In this document: in pieces, positions 20,798 through 30,057 of the stretch
Numbering within the stretch: position 1 is the stretch's first letter
Layout of the letters: each line of letters opens with the position of its first letter
DNA from: Gracilaria gracilis
Lineage: Eukaryota; Rhodophyta; Florideophyceae; Gracilariales; Gracilariaceae
DNA: 64,000 nt
Direction of reading: 5' to 3'
Assembly: GCA_030374805.1 (NCBI GenBank)
Contig: JARGSG010000208.1
Coordinates: forward strand, 124,001-188,000
Notes under the pieces: generated by a model
What the model was told of the DNA's origin: nothing
The model's input: only the letters and a program-made list of their open reading frames with translations
Databases searched by the model: none
Program-made: the position numbers and the translations under genes

Positions 20798-22207
20798 CTA
20801 TGATTCTTGCACGAAACCATCCTCATCTATGATGGTGTTCTGGAAATGTCGAGCAAGTCGGACCAAGTTATTTTCTTCAAATGCTTGTGCAATTATAGTG
20901 ATGCCACGAGGTTCCGGATTCATCCCTTCCGCTACCCAGGTGGCTGGTATTGCCACAGCACACAAGTCCATCAAGTTAACAAAGTTTGTATACGTTCCGA
21001 GCACTTTGTTGAGCCCAATTGGGTCATTAGCAACCTGCAGGGTGGTCACAGCACACGGAACACTTGGTACGACCAGGAACTGCACTTTTGACCAAGTGTC
21101 GCGTTCGGTACACTTGGTCAACCTGCGAACGTGCTCCTGCGCCAGGAAAATGTCGTGCGCTTTGCCACTCTTTCCACCCATAATGATAAAAAAAACGCTC
21201 GGATTGAGGGCGGCAGCTTCCCGGCCACTGTTCTCTTCTAAGAAGTCACCAACAGCAGCATATCTTTCCGGTACGAGAGGACCATACAGCATATCTGCCA
21301 CCTCTTGAAATGGAAGGAAATCGATGTCGATCTTCTGACCACCCAACATCTCCAGTTTTTCCAACGCAGCTTCAAAACTTTCTTTGGCGGTTTTATCACC
21401 ACGATAGTCTAGAAAGCTGTCCGACGGAACGCCAAAGGTGAACTTTGCATCTTCCATTCGCTCGATTGCTGATGGCAGTTTCGGAAGCTTGTCTACTGGT
21501 GGCACACGCGAGAACGGATTGACATTGTCATACTTGGCGGCGATGTGCAACACAAAAGCGGCATCTTCAACAGTGTTGGCGAATATGGATACGGTATCTT
21601 GTGACGCAGCTGCTGGCACCACTCCAGACGTTGACAACATACCCTTGGTGGGCTTGAGGCCCACAATGTCATTCATGGCAGCCGGCACTCTTCCAGAACC
21701 GGCAGTATCCGTTCCGAGCGCGAAGACAGCAAGACCCATGGCGACGGCAATAGCAGAGCCGGACGAACTACCGCCTGGGATGTAGGTGCTGTTACAGGGA
21801 TTTTCAGGAGTTCCGTACGGAGATCTCATGCCGGTGAGTCCACACGCAAACTGATCCATGTTGGTCTTGCCAATGACAACGGCGCCAGCTTTCTCAAGTT
21901 GGTCGACGACAAAGGCAGCGCTCTCCGGGTGGTAGGCGTAGGCCGGACAGGCGGCGGTGGTCTTGAGTGGTGGGGCGTCAATGTTGTCCTTTACTGCAAA
22001 CGGAACGGCGTGCAAGGGCAGCAGACGGTTGGGGTCGGATGTGCGGAGCTCATCAAGACGGGAGAGGATTTGTTGTAGAGGCGACAAGGATATGAAAACT
22101 GACTCTGTTTGCTTTGCTCGGAGATGCAGATGGGAGTAGAAGGCAGCGAGTTGGGCGGGGGTTGCGGTGGATGAACGAAATGAGTGCAGCGTCAGGCGCG
22201 AATGCAT
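20798..22207 (-). CDS. Allophanate hydrolase, amidase-signature domain only
   Basis: 469 residues. Amidase-signature landmarks: PFAVKDNIDAPPLKTTAACPAYAYHPE with the catalytic Lys, then GKTNMDQFACGLTGMRSPYG, then the Ser-rich loop GGSSSGSA, then LGTDTAGSGRVPAAMNDIVGLKPTKGMLSTSGVVPAAAS with the nucleophile-bearing TAGSG. The TDTAGSGRVPAA and YTNFVNLMDL signatures point to allophanate hydrolase (AtzF or the Dur1 half) rather than GatA. The enzyme hydrolyses allophanate to ammonium and CO2 in the urea carboxylase route. The ~130-residue C-terminal domain of bacterial AtzF is absent; the protein ends just after the amidase fold. No targeting sequence is obvious. A urea carboxylase partner is not in this window. 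Confidence 0.83.
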   Translation of the reverse strand: MHSRLTLHSFRSSTATPAQLAAFYSHLHLRAKQTESVFISLSPLQQILSRLDELRTSDPNRLLPLHAVPFAVKDNIDAPPLKTTAACPAYAYHPESAAFVVDQLEKAGAVVIGKTNMDQFACGLTGMRSPYGTPENPCNSTYIPGGSSSGSAIAVAMGLAVFALGTDTAGSGRVPAAMNDIVGLKPTKGMLSTSGVVPAAASQDTVSIFANTVEDAAFVLHIAAKYDNVNPFSRVPPVDKLPKLPSAIERMEDAKFTFGVPSDSFLDYRGDKTAKESFEAALEKLEMLGGQKIDIDFLPFQEVADMLYGPLVPERYAAVGDFLEENSGREAAALNPSVFFIIMGGKSGKAHDIFLAQEHVRRLTKCTERDTWSKVQFLVVPSVPCAVTTLQVANDPIGLNKVLGTYTNFVNLMDLCAVAIPATWVAEGMNPEPRGITIIAQAFEENNLVRLARHFQNTIIDEDGFVQES

Positions 22208-23100
22208 GATTGGCTTAGGGGATGGATATGAATGGCAGGTTTAGGTCAGTGGTTGGTTTGGGGAGGATGAACGAACGAACGAGGATAAAGCAACGATGAA
22301 GAGTAAGAGTTGACCAGGTACAGTAGGTGGAGTGTAAGGATGTGTGTGACGTACAGTATGCTGTAATACAGCTGCTCTCATGACTAGTAGAGATACAGTA
22401 CAGTAGCTGGTGAAATGCAGTGAAGTGCAGTACACTTGAGACGGGCGGAGGCGAATTTGTAAGGGTTATTAGAAAGAGTGAATTAGAGCGTAGAGGAGGG
22501 TCCGTCGTGGAGCGCAGCAGGGGCTGGACACCTAAGTGTAGGGCAGATTGAATTGCGATTGGGGTGAAAGTGGGGGAGTAACGTAACGCCTTACAGCAAG
22601 GGGTAACGGTTTGGTGGTGGTGGTCACTGGTCAGCGATGCGATTCGACTTGAATGAAGAACGCATGATGCGGGGCGGCTCGTGGCGTTGAAGGTGGATGA
22701 AGGTGAATGCCAGGCGGACGTTGGGTACGATCATGGGAATGATGGCATGAATGATGGCATGAATGATGCATGACAAGATGGAACGTCGGCCGAGATTGTA
22801 CTTGTGAACGACGCTAGCACTGCTAGCCTATGATAGCAGTGAGAAACGTCAAGTCGCTGGCGGCTTTCCCGGGGTCGCAAGCGCGAACGGCGTCGTGGTG
22901 GGCGCCATGTCAGGCGAAAGTACAGCGCTCTTACAGCCAATGCAGCGAGAAATGGCGCTGCTCCGCTTGAACGGTAACGTTCGCTATGGCATGATTGATA
23001 TATATACCTGTGGTGACCACACCTCCAAGGTGGTGCGTGCCAGCCAACCGTGTGTGGCGCTTGTGAATTCATCGCCACGCTGCTTTTATAAATTTTATAT

Positions 23101-23140
23101 CGATTGCGGCTGCCTGCCAGCGATTGCGGCTGCCTGCCAG
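23101..23140. repeat. 20-bp perfect tandem duplication
   Basis: CGATTGCGGCTGCCTGCCAG occurs twice head to tail without a mismatch. Its position upstream of the Myb-like gene makes a doubled protein-binding site possible. Confidence 0.85.
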
Positions 23141-23639
23141 CCCAACAGCCAATCAGCGCCGCGTCGTCGCGTCAGGTTCTATCGTCCAAGTGTCTGCGAG
23201 CCAGTACTCATACGTGTGCAGCAGCACGCAAAAACGGCGCGCGCTGTACAACACGCGCCGACGCAGCCGCCGTCAGCAGCAACGTCGCGCGGCAGCAAAA
23301 CAACAAGCGTCAGCGGCCTGTGCTGGCGCGCGCGTGCGACGCTCCGACGCGCCACACGCACGGAAAGCACGCTGACAAGTCGCGCTCCTTGTAAGTGACA
23401 CGCGTCTCTGCCCGCAAACGCGCCGCGCGCAAACAACACGGAGGCGCCACTTGCACCAGCCGCTCGCTGAGCGCGTGCGCGCGCGCGCGCGGCCACACGT
23501 AACTTTAACATGCGCTCCGCACCGCTATTACGGGTATCTACAAGACACCCCCAAATCCGCCGCTGCTCGCGACGCCCAAAGATACTGCTGCATACTGTTC
23601 GCCGTCTACAATACGCCCCTCCACCAGCGCTCGCCCCCG

Positions 23640-24015
23640 ATCCTGCCCTTCGCAACTGAAGCGCAATCGCGCACCCCCTCCCCCCCCTTCTCCCTTCCAC
23701 TCTTCTCTCCCCTTCCCCCACTCACTGTTTCCCACTCCTTCCTCCCTCCCCCACCCCCCAACTCTTTCCCGCTCCCGTCCCGTCCCTTTTCCCCAATCCA
23801 ATCCAATCCCCCCCCTCCCGCCTCCCGCTCTCTCCCTCTCCCCCGTCCCCTCCCGTCCCGTCCCCTCTCCCCGTCCCCTCTCCCCGTCCCCTCTCCCCGT
23901 CCCCCTCTCCCCCCCCCCTCTCCCCTTCCCTCTCCCCTTCCCTCTCCCCTTCCCTCTCCCCTCCCCTTTCCCCTCCCCTTTCCCCTCCCCTCTCCCCTCC
24001 CTCTCCCCCTACTTC
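23640..24015 (+). repeat. Pyrimidine (C/T) tract upstream of the Myb-like gene
   Basis: About 370 bases are almost entirely C and T on the plus strand, with local tandem units such as CCCCGTCCCCTCT and CCCCTTCCCTCT. A run this long can adopt triplex (H-DNA) structure. It ends about 5 nt before the proposed ATG at 24018. Confidence 0.85.
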
Positions 24016-24017
24016 CA

Positions 24018-25601
24018 ATGGCCTCCGAACCCCTCGACCCCTCCAGCTGGCGCCTCCGCTCAAATATTACCCGTTCACACCAAACCGTACCTCCCCCGTC
24101 TCACCTGCTCGCCCATCCCTCCCAGCAACCGCTCCCCCTTGTCTCCACCTCCCCCTACGAGCTCCGTCCTCCCTCCCAGATTCCGCCCATGCAACCGCCC
24201 GTCGTGCACACCACTCCCTCTCCCACGCCCTCGCTCGCGCCCTCGCTCGCGCCCAACGCCGCCAACATCCGCAAGCGACAGTATCGCTTCTCTGTCGGCG
24301 CCGACATCGGCCTGCTCCGTCTCGTCGCAGAACACAACCCATACGGAGCGCCGCACGGCGGCCGTCTTCAAAAGTGGCAAACCATAGCCGACACCCTCCG
24401 CCTCTCCGGCATCAACGTCGACTTTCGCCGCGCAAGGGATCGAACCGCCTTGCTCATCGAGCAATGGAGGAAGCAAGAGTTCTCTCTGCTGCGTCGTAGC
24501 GGTTCGGGAAATCAGCATGACCAGGCCGAGAAGGAACGACTGCTTGACATTGTGTCCAACATGGAGCACGCCGCCAAACCGCGTGACAACCTTTCAGACT
24601 GGAGACCGAGGGATGCGTCCTCACGGATCACCACCGTTACTCACGGCGTGCTGGTGCCAGACGCTGCACGCACTGCCTCCGAGTCCCCCGACAACAACCA
24701 CTCTGCTACTGTGAACGCCTCCAACGCAGAGAGTGAGCATGCTAACCCGCCGTCACTGCCGCACAGCTCCGAAGCAAACATCGCCACAGCGTCGCGACCT
24801 ATATCAGTGGCGCATCCGTTCTCTGCTCCGTTGGCGCCACCAGTAGTGGGCGTGCCGTCTGTAGGCTCCAATATGCAGTCCGCATCGCCGCCCAACAGTA
24901 ACGCAGCACCGCGACACGCCGCACTGCCGCCGTTAGAGCCTCAGCGTGACGTTCTCATGACGTCAGAAACGGCCGCTCTTCAGCATAGCTCCACTCAGCC
25001 GCTGCCGAAAAGCAACGACGTGAAGCGTCTGGCGCATCTCAACCCGCCTTTCTTCACCACGGCCATACCGTGCTCGGACGAGGCCAGACGCACGTCGGAG
25101 TCGTTTTTCACGCCGGGCAGCACTGCGTTGTCTTCGTTACGCGCGGTGGGTGCGTCACACGCGGTGGACACGCACGGCGTGGGCTGTAACGTTGTGTCGA
25201 ATACGGCAGCGAGGGCAGTCATTAGTAACCAGAACATCCAACTCGAAGCGCCCGCGTGCGAACAGAGCAGAGCTGAACTTCAAGGAGCTGTTGGTTCCGG
25301 CAGTAGCGCTCATTTTTGCTCGCATTTTGGCAAGCTGGAGCGCATGCTGCAACAGATGGTGCACACTCTACAGAAGAAAGTGGAGCTGGAAGAGCGTCGT
25401 CTGGAGTGGGAGAAGCAGTGTGAACAGAAACGCCAGCAAATGCACAAGGAACGCCTGGACAGGGAGTTCCGAGAGCGCGAACTTGATCGTGAGGAACGGC
25501 GCCAGAAAGACGTGAGCCACAAGGAGGAGCGCCAACGTCTGCTTGAGCTCATTGCGCGAGGGCGGGCTCACGCGATGAGCGACGGCGATCATCCTGACTA
25601 G
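24018..25601 (+). CDS. Myb/SANT-like DNA-binding protein with C-terminal coiled coil
   Basis: 527 residues from the ATG at 24018 (MASEPLDPSS), chosen because upstream codons are only the pyrimidine tract. Residues about 85-175 form a Myb/SANT-like module: RKRQYRFSVGADIGLLRLVAEHNPYGAPHGG, LQKWQTIADTL, then RARDRTALLIEQWRK. The spaced tryptophans (W of KWQ, W of QWRK) and the basic third helix fit the protist-wide Myb-like family that resembles trihelix factors. Residues about 425-515 are a strongly charged coiled coil (LEERRLEWEKQCEQKRQQ onward) suited to dimerisation. The middle is Ser/Pro/Thr-rich. Probably a nuclear transcription factor; targets unknown. Confidence 0.72.
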   Translation: MASEPLDPSSWRLRSNITRSHQTVPPPSHLLAHPSQQPLPLVSTSPYELRPPSQIPPMQPPVVHTTPSPTPSLAPSLAPNAANIRKRQYRFSVGADIGLLRLVAEHNPYGAPHGGRLQKWQTIADTLRLSGINVDFRRARDRTALLIEQWRKQEFSLLRRSGSGNQHDQAEKERLLDIVSNMEHAAKPRDNLSDWRPRDASSRITTVTHGVLVPDAARTASESPDNNHSATVNASNAESEHANPPSLPHSSEANIATASRPISVAHPFSAPLAPPVVGVPSVGSNMQSASPPNSNAAPRHAALPPLEPQRDVLMTSETAALQHSSTQPLPKSNDVKRLAHLNPPFFTTAIPCSDEARRTSESFFTPGSTALSSLRAVGASHAVDTHGVGCNVVSNTAARAVISNQNIQLEAPACEQSRAELQGAVGSGSSAHFCSHFGKLERMLQQMVHTLQKKVELEERRLEWEKQCEQKRQQMHKERLDREFRERELDREERRQKDVSHKEERQRLLELIARGRAHAMSDGDHPD

Positions 25602-26740
25602 AGGCAGCTGCGCGATGGCGGCGCGTGTGAGCTATTCGAGGCGGTCGCTGTTGACGGGTCATCGGTGAGCGTCCTCGATGTGTGCGTGTGCATCGCGAGA
25701 TGCTCACGCGCGATGCTGTCAGTGCGTGACGTGAAGGCTGGTTTTTTTTTTTTTTTTTTTCGTTTTTTTTTTCCAGACTGGAGCTGAAGGTGACACGGCG
25801 TCTGTCGTTCGCACACAGACGTAAATCTATGTCGCGCTGCGTGTCACCGTGTCACACTGACACGCCTACTCACCTTTCTCGCGCCCGGTGGTGTCATGGC
25901 GCTGTCGGCACCTTCCGTGGCAGAAATGGCCGCGGATTTCCCCTTTTCCCCCTTTTCCCCCTCTTCCCTTCCCTTGTGTGTGTCCCCCCCTGCCGATTCC
26001 ATTCCCTTTCTCCAATACGATCCTCTACTGTTCCTTCTCTCCGGGTACGTACGATAAGCGCCGATCGTACCAGTACGTAAGTCACTGCTGCTGTCATGGT
26101 TGTCTCTCTTCGTCCGCCTCCCCACCGGGATATATAGTTGTCGCCTATATTGCATGTTGCCGTTTCCCGTTTTGGTTACTGCCACTCTCTGTGCGTTCAT
26201 GCCTTGCCTCTTTTTATTCATTCTTATACAAGTACGAGAATTAATGATCCACGCATCACTTGTCTTGTGTCAGTCGCATGCTCGTCAATAATTGCACAAC
26301 GGCTCTCTGCATTAGTACACCTGCTTTTCTTTCCATCTCTTCACGCTCATCGTCTGTTTCCTGCCCGTCCCACTTGCTCATCCCCATCTGCACCACAACC
26401 CACGCGCTTCTCAATTGGCGCTCCCATACCGCATCGCCTCCCTCAAATTCATCATTACGCCTGGACATCTACCGCCGCACTATACCACACAAGTATACTG
26501 CTCTCAAGCCGTACAACACGGCTCCCTTCTCTGTTTGGCCAAAACGCCACGCTTATTATTGTTTGCCACGGCTTGCACAATTGCGTGTCAGCAACTCAAA
26601 ATAGTTCTTCCTACCGATCATGAAGTATCAACAATACCTTTGTACATCACGTCAATCACTTGTATGCAGTACAGCCTGTCTATTTCTGTTTACCTCAAGC
26701 ACATATCGTAAAACCATAATGTCACACTGCTATCGAATTC
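25602..26740. other. Convergent intergenic region
   Basis: 1.14 kb between the Myb-like gene and HRD1, both of which end here. A poly-T run lies at 25742-25772. Frames seen on both strands are short and featureless. Confidence 0.5.
25742..25772. repeat. Poly-T tract, T19-CG-T10
   Basis: Nineteen T, then CG, then ten T, about 140 bp after the stop of the Myb-like gene. Read on the minus strand it is an A-run, so a remnant of a retroposed poly(A) tail is one possibility; simple slippage is another. Confidence 0.85.
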
Positions 26741-29170
26741 TTAACTACGACTTGTCCGCTCAAGAAACTCAATTCTCCGTCGTCGAATTCTTTCTGCTTC
26801 CGAGTCCTCCTCCTCATTCCTCACTCCACTTCCGTTCTCAGTCACTTCTTGCTCTGCTTCGTCGCCTTGTTCCGCGCCAGCATCAGCTGCAACGTTCTGA
26901 GTACTTTCCACTGCACTTGCAGCATTAGCAGCGTCAGTACTGCTTGCGCCGACAGACGCACTCGCTTGTGCCACATCATTTGTCGTTGTGTTTTGTCCTT
27001 CGCTAGCTGCAACTTCGCTAGATTCCTGAGCGTCATTCTGCTGCTGCTCCTCACTCTCCATAGCACTCAATTGAGCCTCCGTAGCGTATAGAACTAAACT
27101 TTGCACCTCGCTTCGCAAAACCTCAATCTGCCTTTGAATCTCAAACAAGCGTTCTAGAGGTAGCGCCTGAGCACCGGTGCCAAGTGGATAACCCAACGCC
27201 ATCTGGATCGCAGCGCTGGTCGCCGACAAGTGGTTAGTCTGAGCCGCCCGCGGTACTTGCGACTCAGCACGAACCGAACTCGAGCCAGACGAGCTCGCCT
27301 GCGCATGGCTCACGGCAGGACCCCTAGATGAACTCGCCGTTTGAACCGAAGCAAACGGGTTTGGCGTACTCGAGGATGAGGCTGCCGCAGTGGCTGATGA
27401 CGAGCCAGCCGTCCCTTGCTGAGGAATGTTCGGCTGATTTGGTGCGTTTGCGTGACTTGACGCCGCTGCTTGCTCTGGTGAGCCACTAGTCGGCGGTTGG
27501 CCAAGCGTCGTCGGGTTTGCATTCTGATTTGGTGTGTTATTCATCGCATTCGCAGCATTGTTCAACGGTGGGAGGCGCACTCGGTACATGGGAGGATATT
27601 GACGCAATCCAGCAAACGCACCACGGCGACGTGCGCGGAGTTGCATGTGCGCAATCGCGTTTGGACCAGGAAGACCGGGGTTGAAAGCGTTCTGGTTTTG
27701 AGGTTGCGCTCCTTGTTGATTTGCGTATGCAGCCATATCTCGATTCTGCAGCCAGTTAGCAAGATTTGCTTGGTTGCGGTGGTGGTGATGGTGATGATGG
27801 TGATGATGATGATTTGCCTGTGCATTGTTAGCGTTTGGAGCATTTGGATTTTGCGCATTAGCCTGCGGTCGCATCCCAGCTTCATTCATAACCTGATTAA
27901 TCCATTGGTTAGCAAAGTTAAGCAAGCGAGCACCGGCTTCGCCGATGTTAGCATTTTGGGGACCTGCTTGACCTGCTTGTGGTCGGGGAGGCTGCTGTTG
28001 CCGTTGAGCAGGCTGCTGCCCCGGTTGCAATGGTCGCTGCGCTTGGTTCGGAGTCACAGCTTGCCCTCCAGCCGCGTTTGCTGCTGGTTGTTGTTGGTTT
28101 CCGTTTTGATTCTGATTCGCGGAACCTTCGCGATTTCGCGCACCTCGGTTCACATCGATAGTAGCTCTGCACGTTGGACAGCTCAGTTGACGCTTCAGCC
28201 AGTTCTCGAGGCATCGGCGATGGAATATGTGCCCACAGACCAGCTTAATAGCTGATTCCATTTCTTCTCGACAAATGATACAAGTTCGATCTCCTTGTTG
28301 AAGTTCCTCTTCCGTGACCTCATCCACTACCTCATGCATATTGGCCACGACACGACGGTAGCGAAGGAAATCAGCACACTTGCGTTGGAACTTACTGAGC
28401 GTCACATAAAACTCTCGAATGATGTGGTAGGGGAAGGAGTAGTAAATCTGGACGTATATGAAGAAGACAATATAGATTGTAAGCGTTGACAAATCACACA
28501 GGAGCTCCGCATAAAAAGAGAAGACACCCTTTGATGCCCATCGCCCATCCATTCGCTGGTCAATAAGGAAGAAGATATACTGGAATACATTCGCAGCGAG
28601 TTCAATGAAAAGTAGGGTAAACTCAAATGAAAATAGAACAAACATAGATCTGCCGTTGCTTTGCAAAGTGGCTTGGATACATGTCGCCGCCAGAAAACAG
28701 TCGAGGAACGCGAGCAACATGAGCAAGCCCACAAGGCGAATGTGAGTACGCAGCGGGCATCGCAGTTGTTCCTCCAGATAATCGGTTCGATCCTTTGCAA
28801 GCCAATGTAGACTCTTTAACAACAACAGAGTCATGATGAGCGCAACAAAACGTGTGTTGAAATCATCTCGGAACACAGAGATGGCGAAACAGTACTCGAT
28901 GATAGCATCACGAGCACGAAGATGTAACCGCTCTAGTTCCCGGAAGCGGAGAGGGCCGAGGAAAATTAGTTGTGTGAGACGCCAAATTAGTAATACAGAG
29001 ACTAGTGCCATATTTGCAGCACATATTATAGCTAGCTTTGATCGCGAGAGATACACCACCGTCCTGAAGAAGAACTTCTTAGAGTATATTGCATGAGAGA
29101 GAACAGCTGCGCTGAGAAGGACGGAGAGAAACACATAGCCTCTGAATGAGGCGACGCTTGGCATCGCCAT
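26741..29170 (-). CDS. HRD1: HRD1/synoviolin, multi-TM RING-H2 ERAD ubiquitin ligase
   Basis: 809 residues, single exon. Six or more TM helices lie in residues 8-255, including the HRD1-like start (GYVFLSVLLSAAVLSHAI...FF) and the VVANMHEVVDEVTEEEL linker. A RING-H2 finger at 297-334 reads CIIC-x9-LVCGHIFHRRCLENWLKRQLSCPTC. The long cytosolic tail (335-809) is Asn/Gln/Ala-rich and low-complexity, with an 11-His run and a coiled-coil-like segment near 690-715 (LERLFEIQRQIEVLRSEVQSLV). HRD1 forms the retrotranslocation channel and ubiquitinates ER substrates. HRD3 is encoded about 7 kb upstream. The tail is much longer than in yeast HRD1 (551 residues total). Confidence 0.94.
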   Translation of the reverse strand: MAMPSVASFRGYVFLSVLLSAAVLSHAIYSKKFFFRTVVYLSRSKLAIICAANMALVSVLLIWRLTQLIFLGPLRFRELERLHLRARDAIIEYCFAISVFRDDFNTRFVALIMTLLLLKSLHWLAKDRTDYLEEQLRCPLRTHIRLVGLLMLLAFLDCFLAATCIQATLQSNGRSMFVLFSFEFTLLFIELAANVFQYIFFLIDQRMDGRWASKGVFSFYAELLCDLSTLTIYIVFFIYVQIYYSFPYHIIREFYVTLSKFQRKCADFLRYRRVVANMHEVVDEVTEEELQQGDRTCIICREEMESAIKLVCGHIFHRRCLENWLKRQLSCPTCRATIDVNRGARNREGSANQNQNGNQQQPAANAAGGQAVTPNQAQRPLQPGQQPAQRQQQPPRPQAGQAGPQNANIGEAGARLLNFANQWINQVMNEAGMRPQANAQNPNAPNANNAQANHHHHHHHHHHHRNQANLANWLQNRDMAAYANQQGAQPQNQNAFNPGLPGPNAIAHMQLRARRRGAFAGLRQYPPMYRVRLPPLNNAANAMNNTPNQNANPTTLGQPPTSGSPEQAAASSHANAPNQPNIPQQGTAGSSSATAAASSSSTPNPFASVQTASSSRGPAVSHAQASSSGSSSVRAESQVPRAAQTNHLSATSAAIQMALGYPLGTGAQALPLERLFEIQRQIEVLRSEVQSLVLYATEAQLSAMESEEQQQNDAQESSEVAASEGQNTTTNDVAQASASVGASSTDAANAASAVESTQNVAADAGAEQGDEAEQEVTENGSGVRNEEEDSEAERIRRRRIEFLERTSRS

Positions 29171-30057
29171 CTTTGACAGCCACTACACGAACCGTCGTGA
29201 TATGTGAGTGCGTCCGGCCAGAAGGGAGTGAAAGACAAGACAAACGAGTCTTAACAGAGGTCCGTTGAGGAAGGAAGGGGCGTAGCGTTGCCGCGAAAAC
29301 GTGTGCAGGAGGTTGTGTGAAGGAGGTTTCTTTACCTACTCGGAATCTCTAGTTGCAATGGCAGAGTCGGCGGTTGGAGGCTTGGTTCCAGAAATGCTGC
29401 ACGGATGGTTGTGGTTGTGGAGCTGGATGCCGAAGGTGCCTGTGCGCAGTGCAGGCTCTGGGACAAGAACTGTACCGCACTCCGAATTTGGGCCAATAGG
29501 AATTGTAGTTCAATAAAGTTGACTGTCGATAATTTTGCTGTGTCCGATCTAAGGTTACTCTGCTCCTACCTGCTCAACTTGCATATGATATCTAAGCCAA
29601 CCTGCTTTCGCCGCGTCAATAGCAGCTTTACAATGGTATCCGAGGGTTTCGGACTTAGGTCCGCTGCGCCAGACCATATGGTGTTACTCTGTACGAAAAC
29701 ATGACCAATCAACATTACATCTGGAACATCACAAGGGGGACGTGAGAAATGTACGAAAAGGTCGGTTAACTTTCTTTCTTTGCGGTAACCCTTACCCATG
29801 GGCAACTTTGCACTTGTTTGCGTGCGCAAATCCGATTTCTCAATCGAGAGAGTTCATTCATGACCGGTAAAAAACCGCCACCTCACGGCGACCGCTCCTC
29901 TGTACGCACGGCGCTCAGGCTGAGGATCTTCAATTGGTTAACTACGGCTGAATCGGAATTCAAGCCTGTCTAGTGCGAACACTGAGACACATGCCTCCTC
30001 AGTGTCTCCCACAGCTTCTGGCTGCCGGACGGACCGCTCTCTTGCTTGTTACCAGAG
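29171..30057. promoter_or_regulatory. Divergent intergenic region with unproven short frames
   Basis: 887 bp between HRD1 and the membrane-protein gene. Besides two promoters it holds short frames on both strands around 29300-29830, with protein-like codons but no recognised family. Confidence 0.45.
29566..29793 (-). CDS. Possible small protein, unknown
   Basis: About 76 residues from the ATG ending near 29793 (MGKGYRKERKLTDLF). Composition is ordinary and codon choice is varied, but no domain is seen. The frame ends CAG|GTAGGAG, a good splice-donor context, so it could be a first exon, but I could not find a convincing continuation. Confidence 0.22.
   Translation of the reverse strand, partial: KGYRKERKLTDLFVHFSRPPCDVPDVMLIGHVFVQSNTIWSGAADLSPKPSDTIVKLLLTRRKQVGLDIICKLSR

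Larger units (their letters stand above)
22208..24017. promoter_or_regulatory. Long divergent intergenic region
   Basis: 1.8 kb between the allophanate hydrolase (minus) and the Myb-like gene (plus). It holds a 20-bp direct repeat (23101-23140) and a strong pyrimidine tract (23640-24015). The plus frame is open from 23451 into the Myb-like gene, but its translation there is low-complexity Pro/Ser, so I treat it as 5' UTR. Confidence 0.5.

Noticed and set aside
20798..22207. GatA, as a partner of the GatC gene at 5.4 kb
   Set aside because: The TDTAGSGRVPAA and YTNFVNLMDL signatures and the lack of GatA-specific segments favour allophanate hydrolase.
23451..24017. N-terminal extension of the Myb-like protein
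   Set aside because: The translation is the pyrimidine tract (Pro/Ser/Leu repeats) and no conserved residue precedes 24018.
28775..28800. GGTTCGATCC, resembling a tRNA B box
   Set aside because: It lies within HRD1 coding sequence, and no acceptor or anticodon stems can be paired around it.
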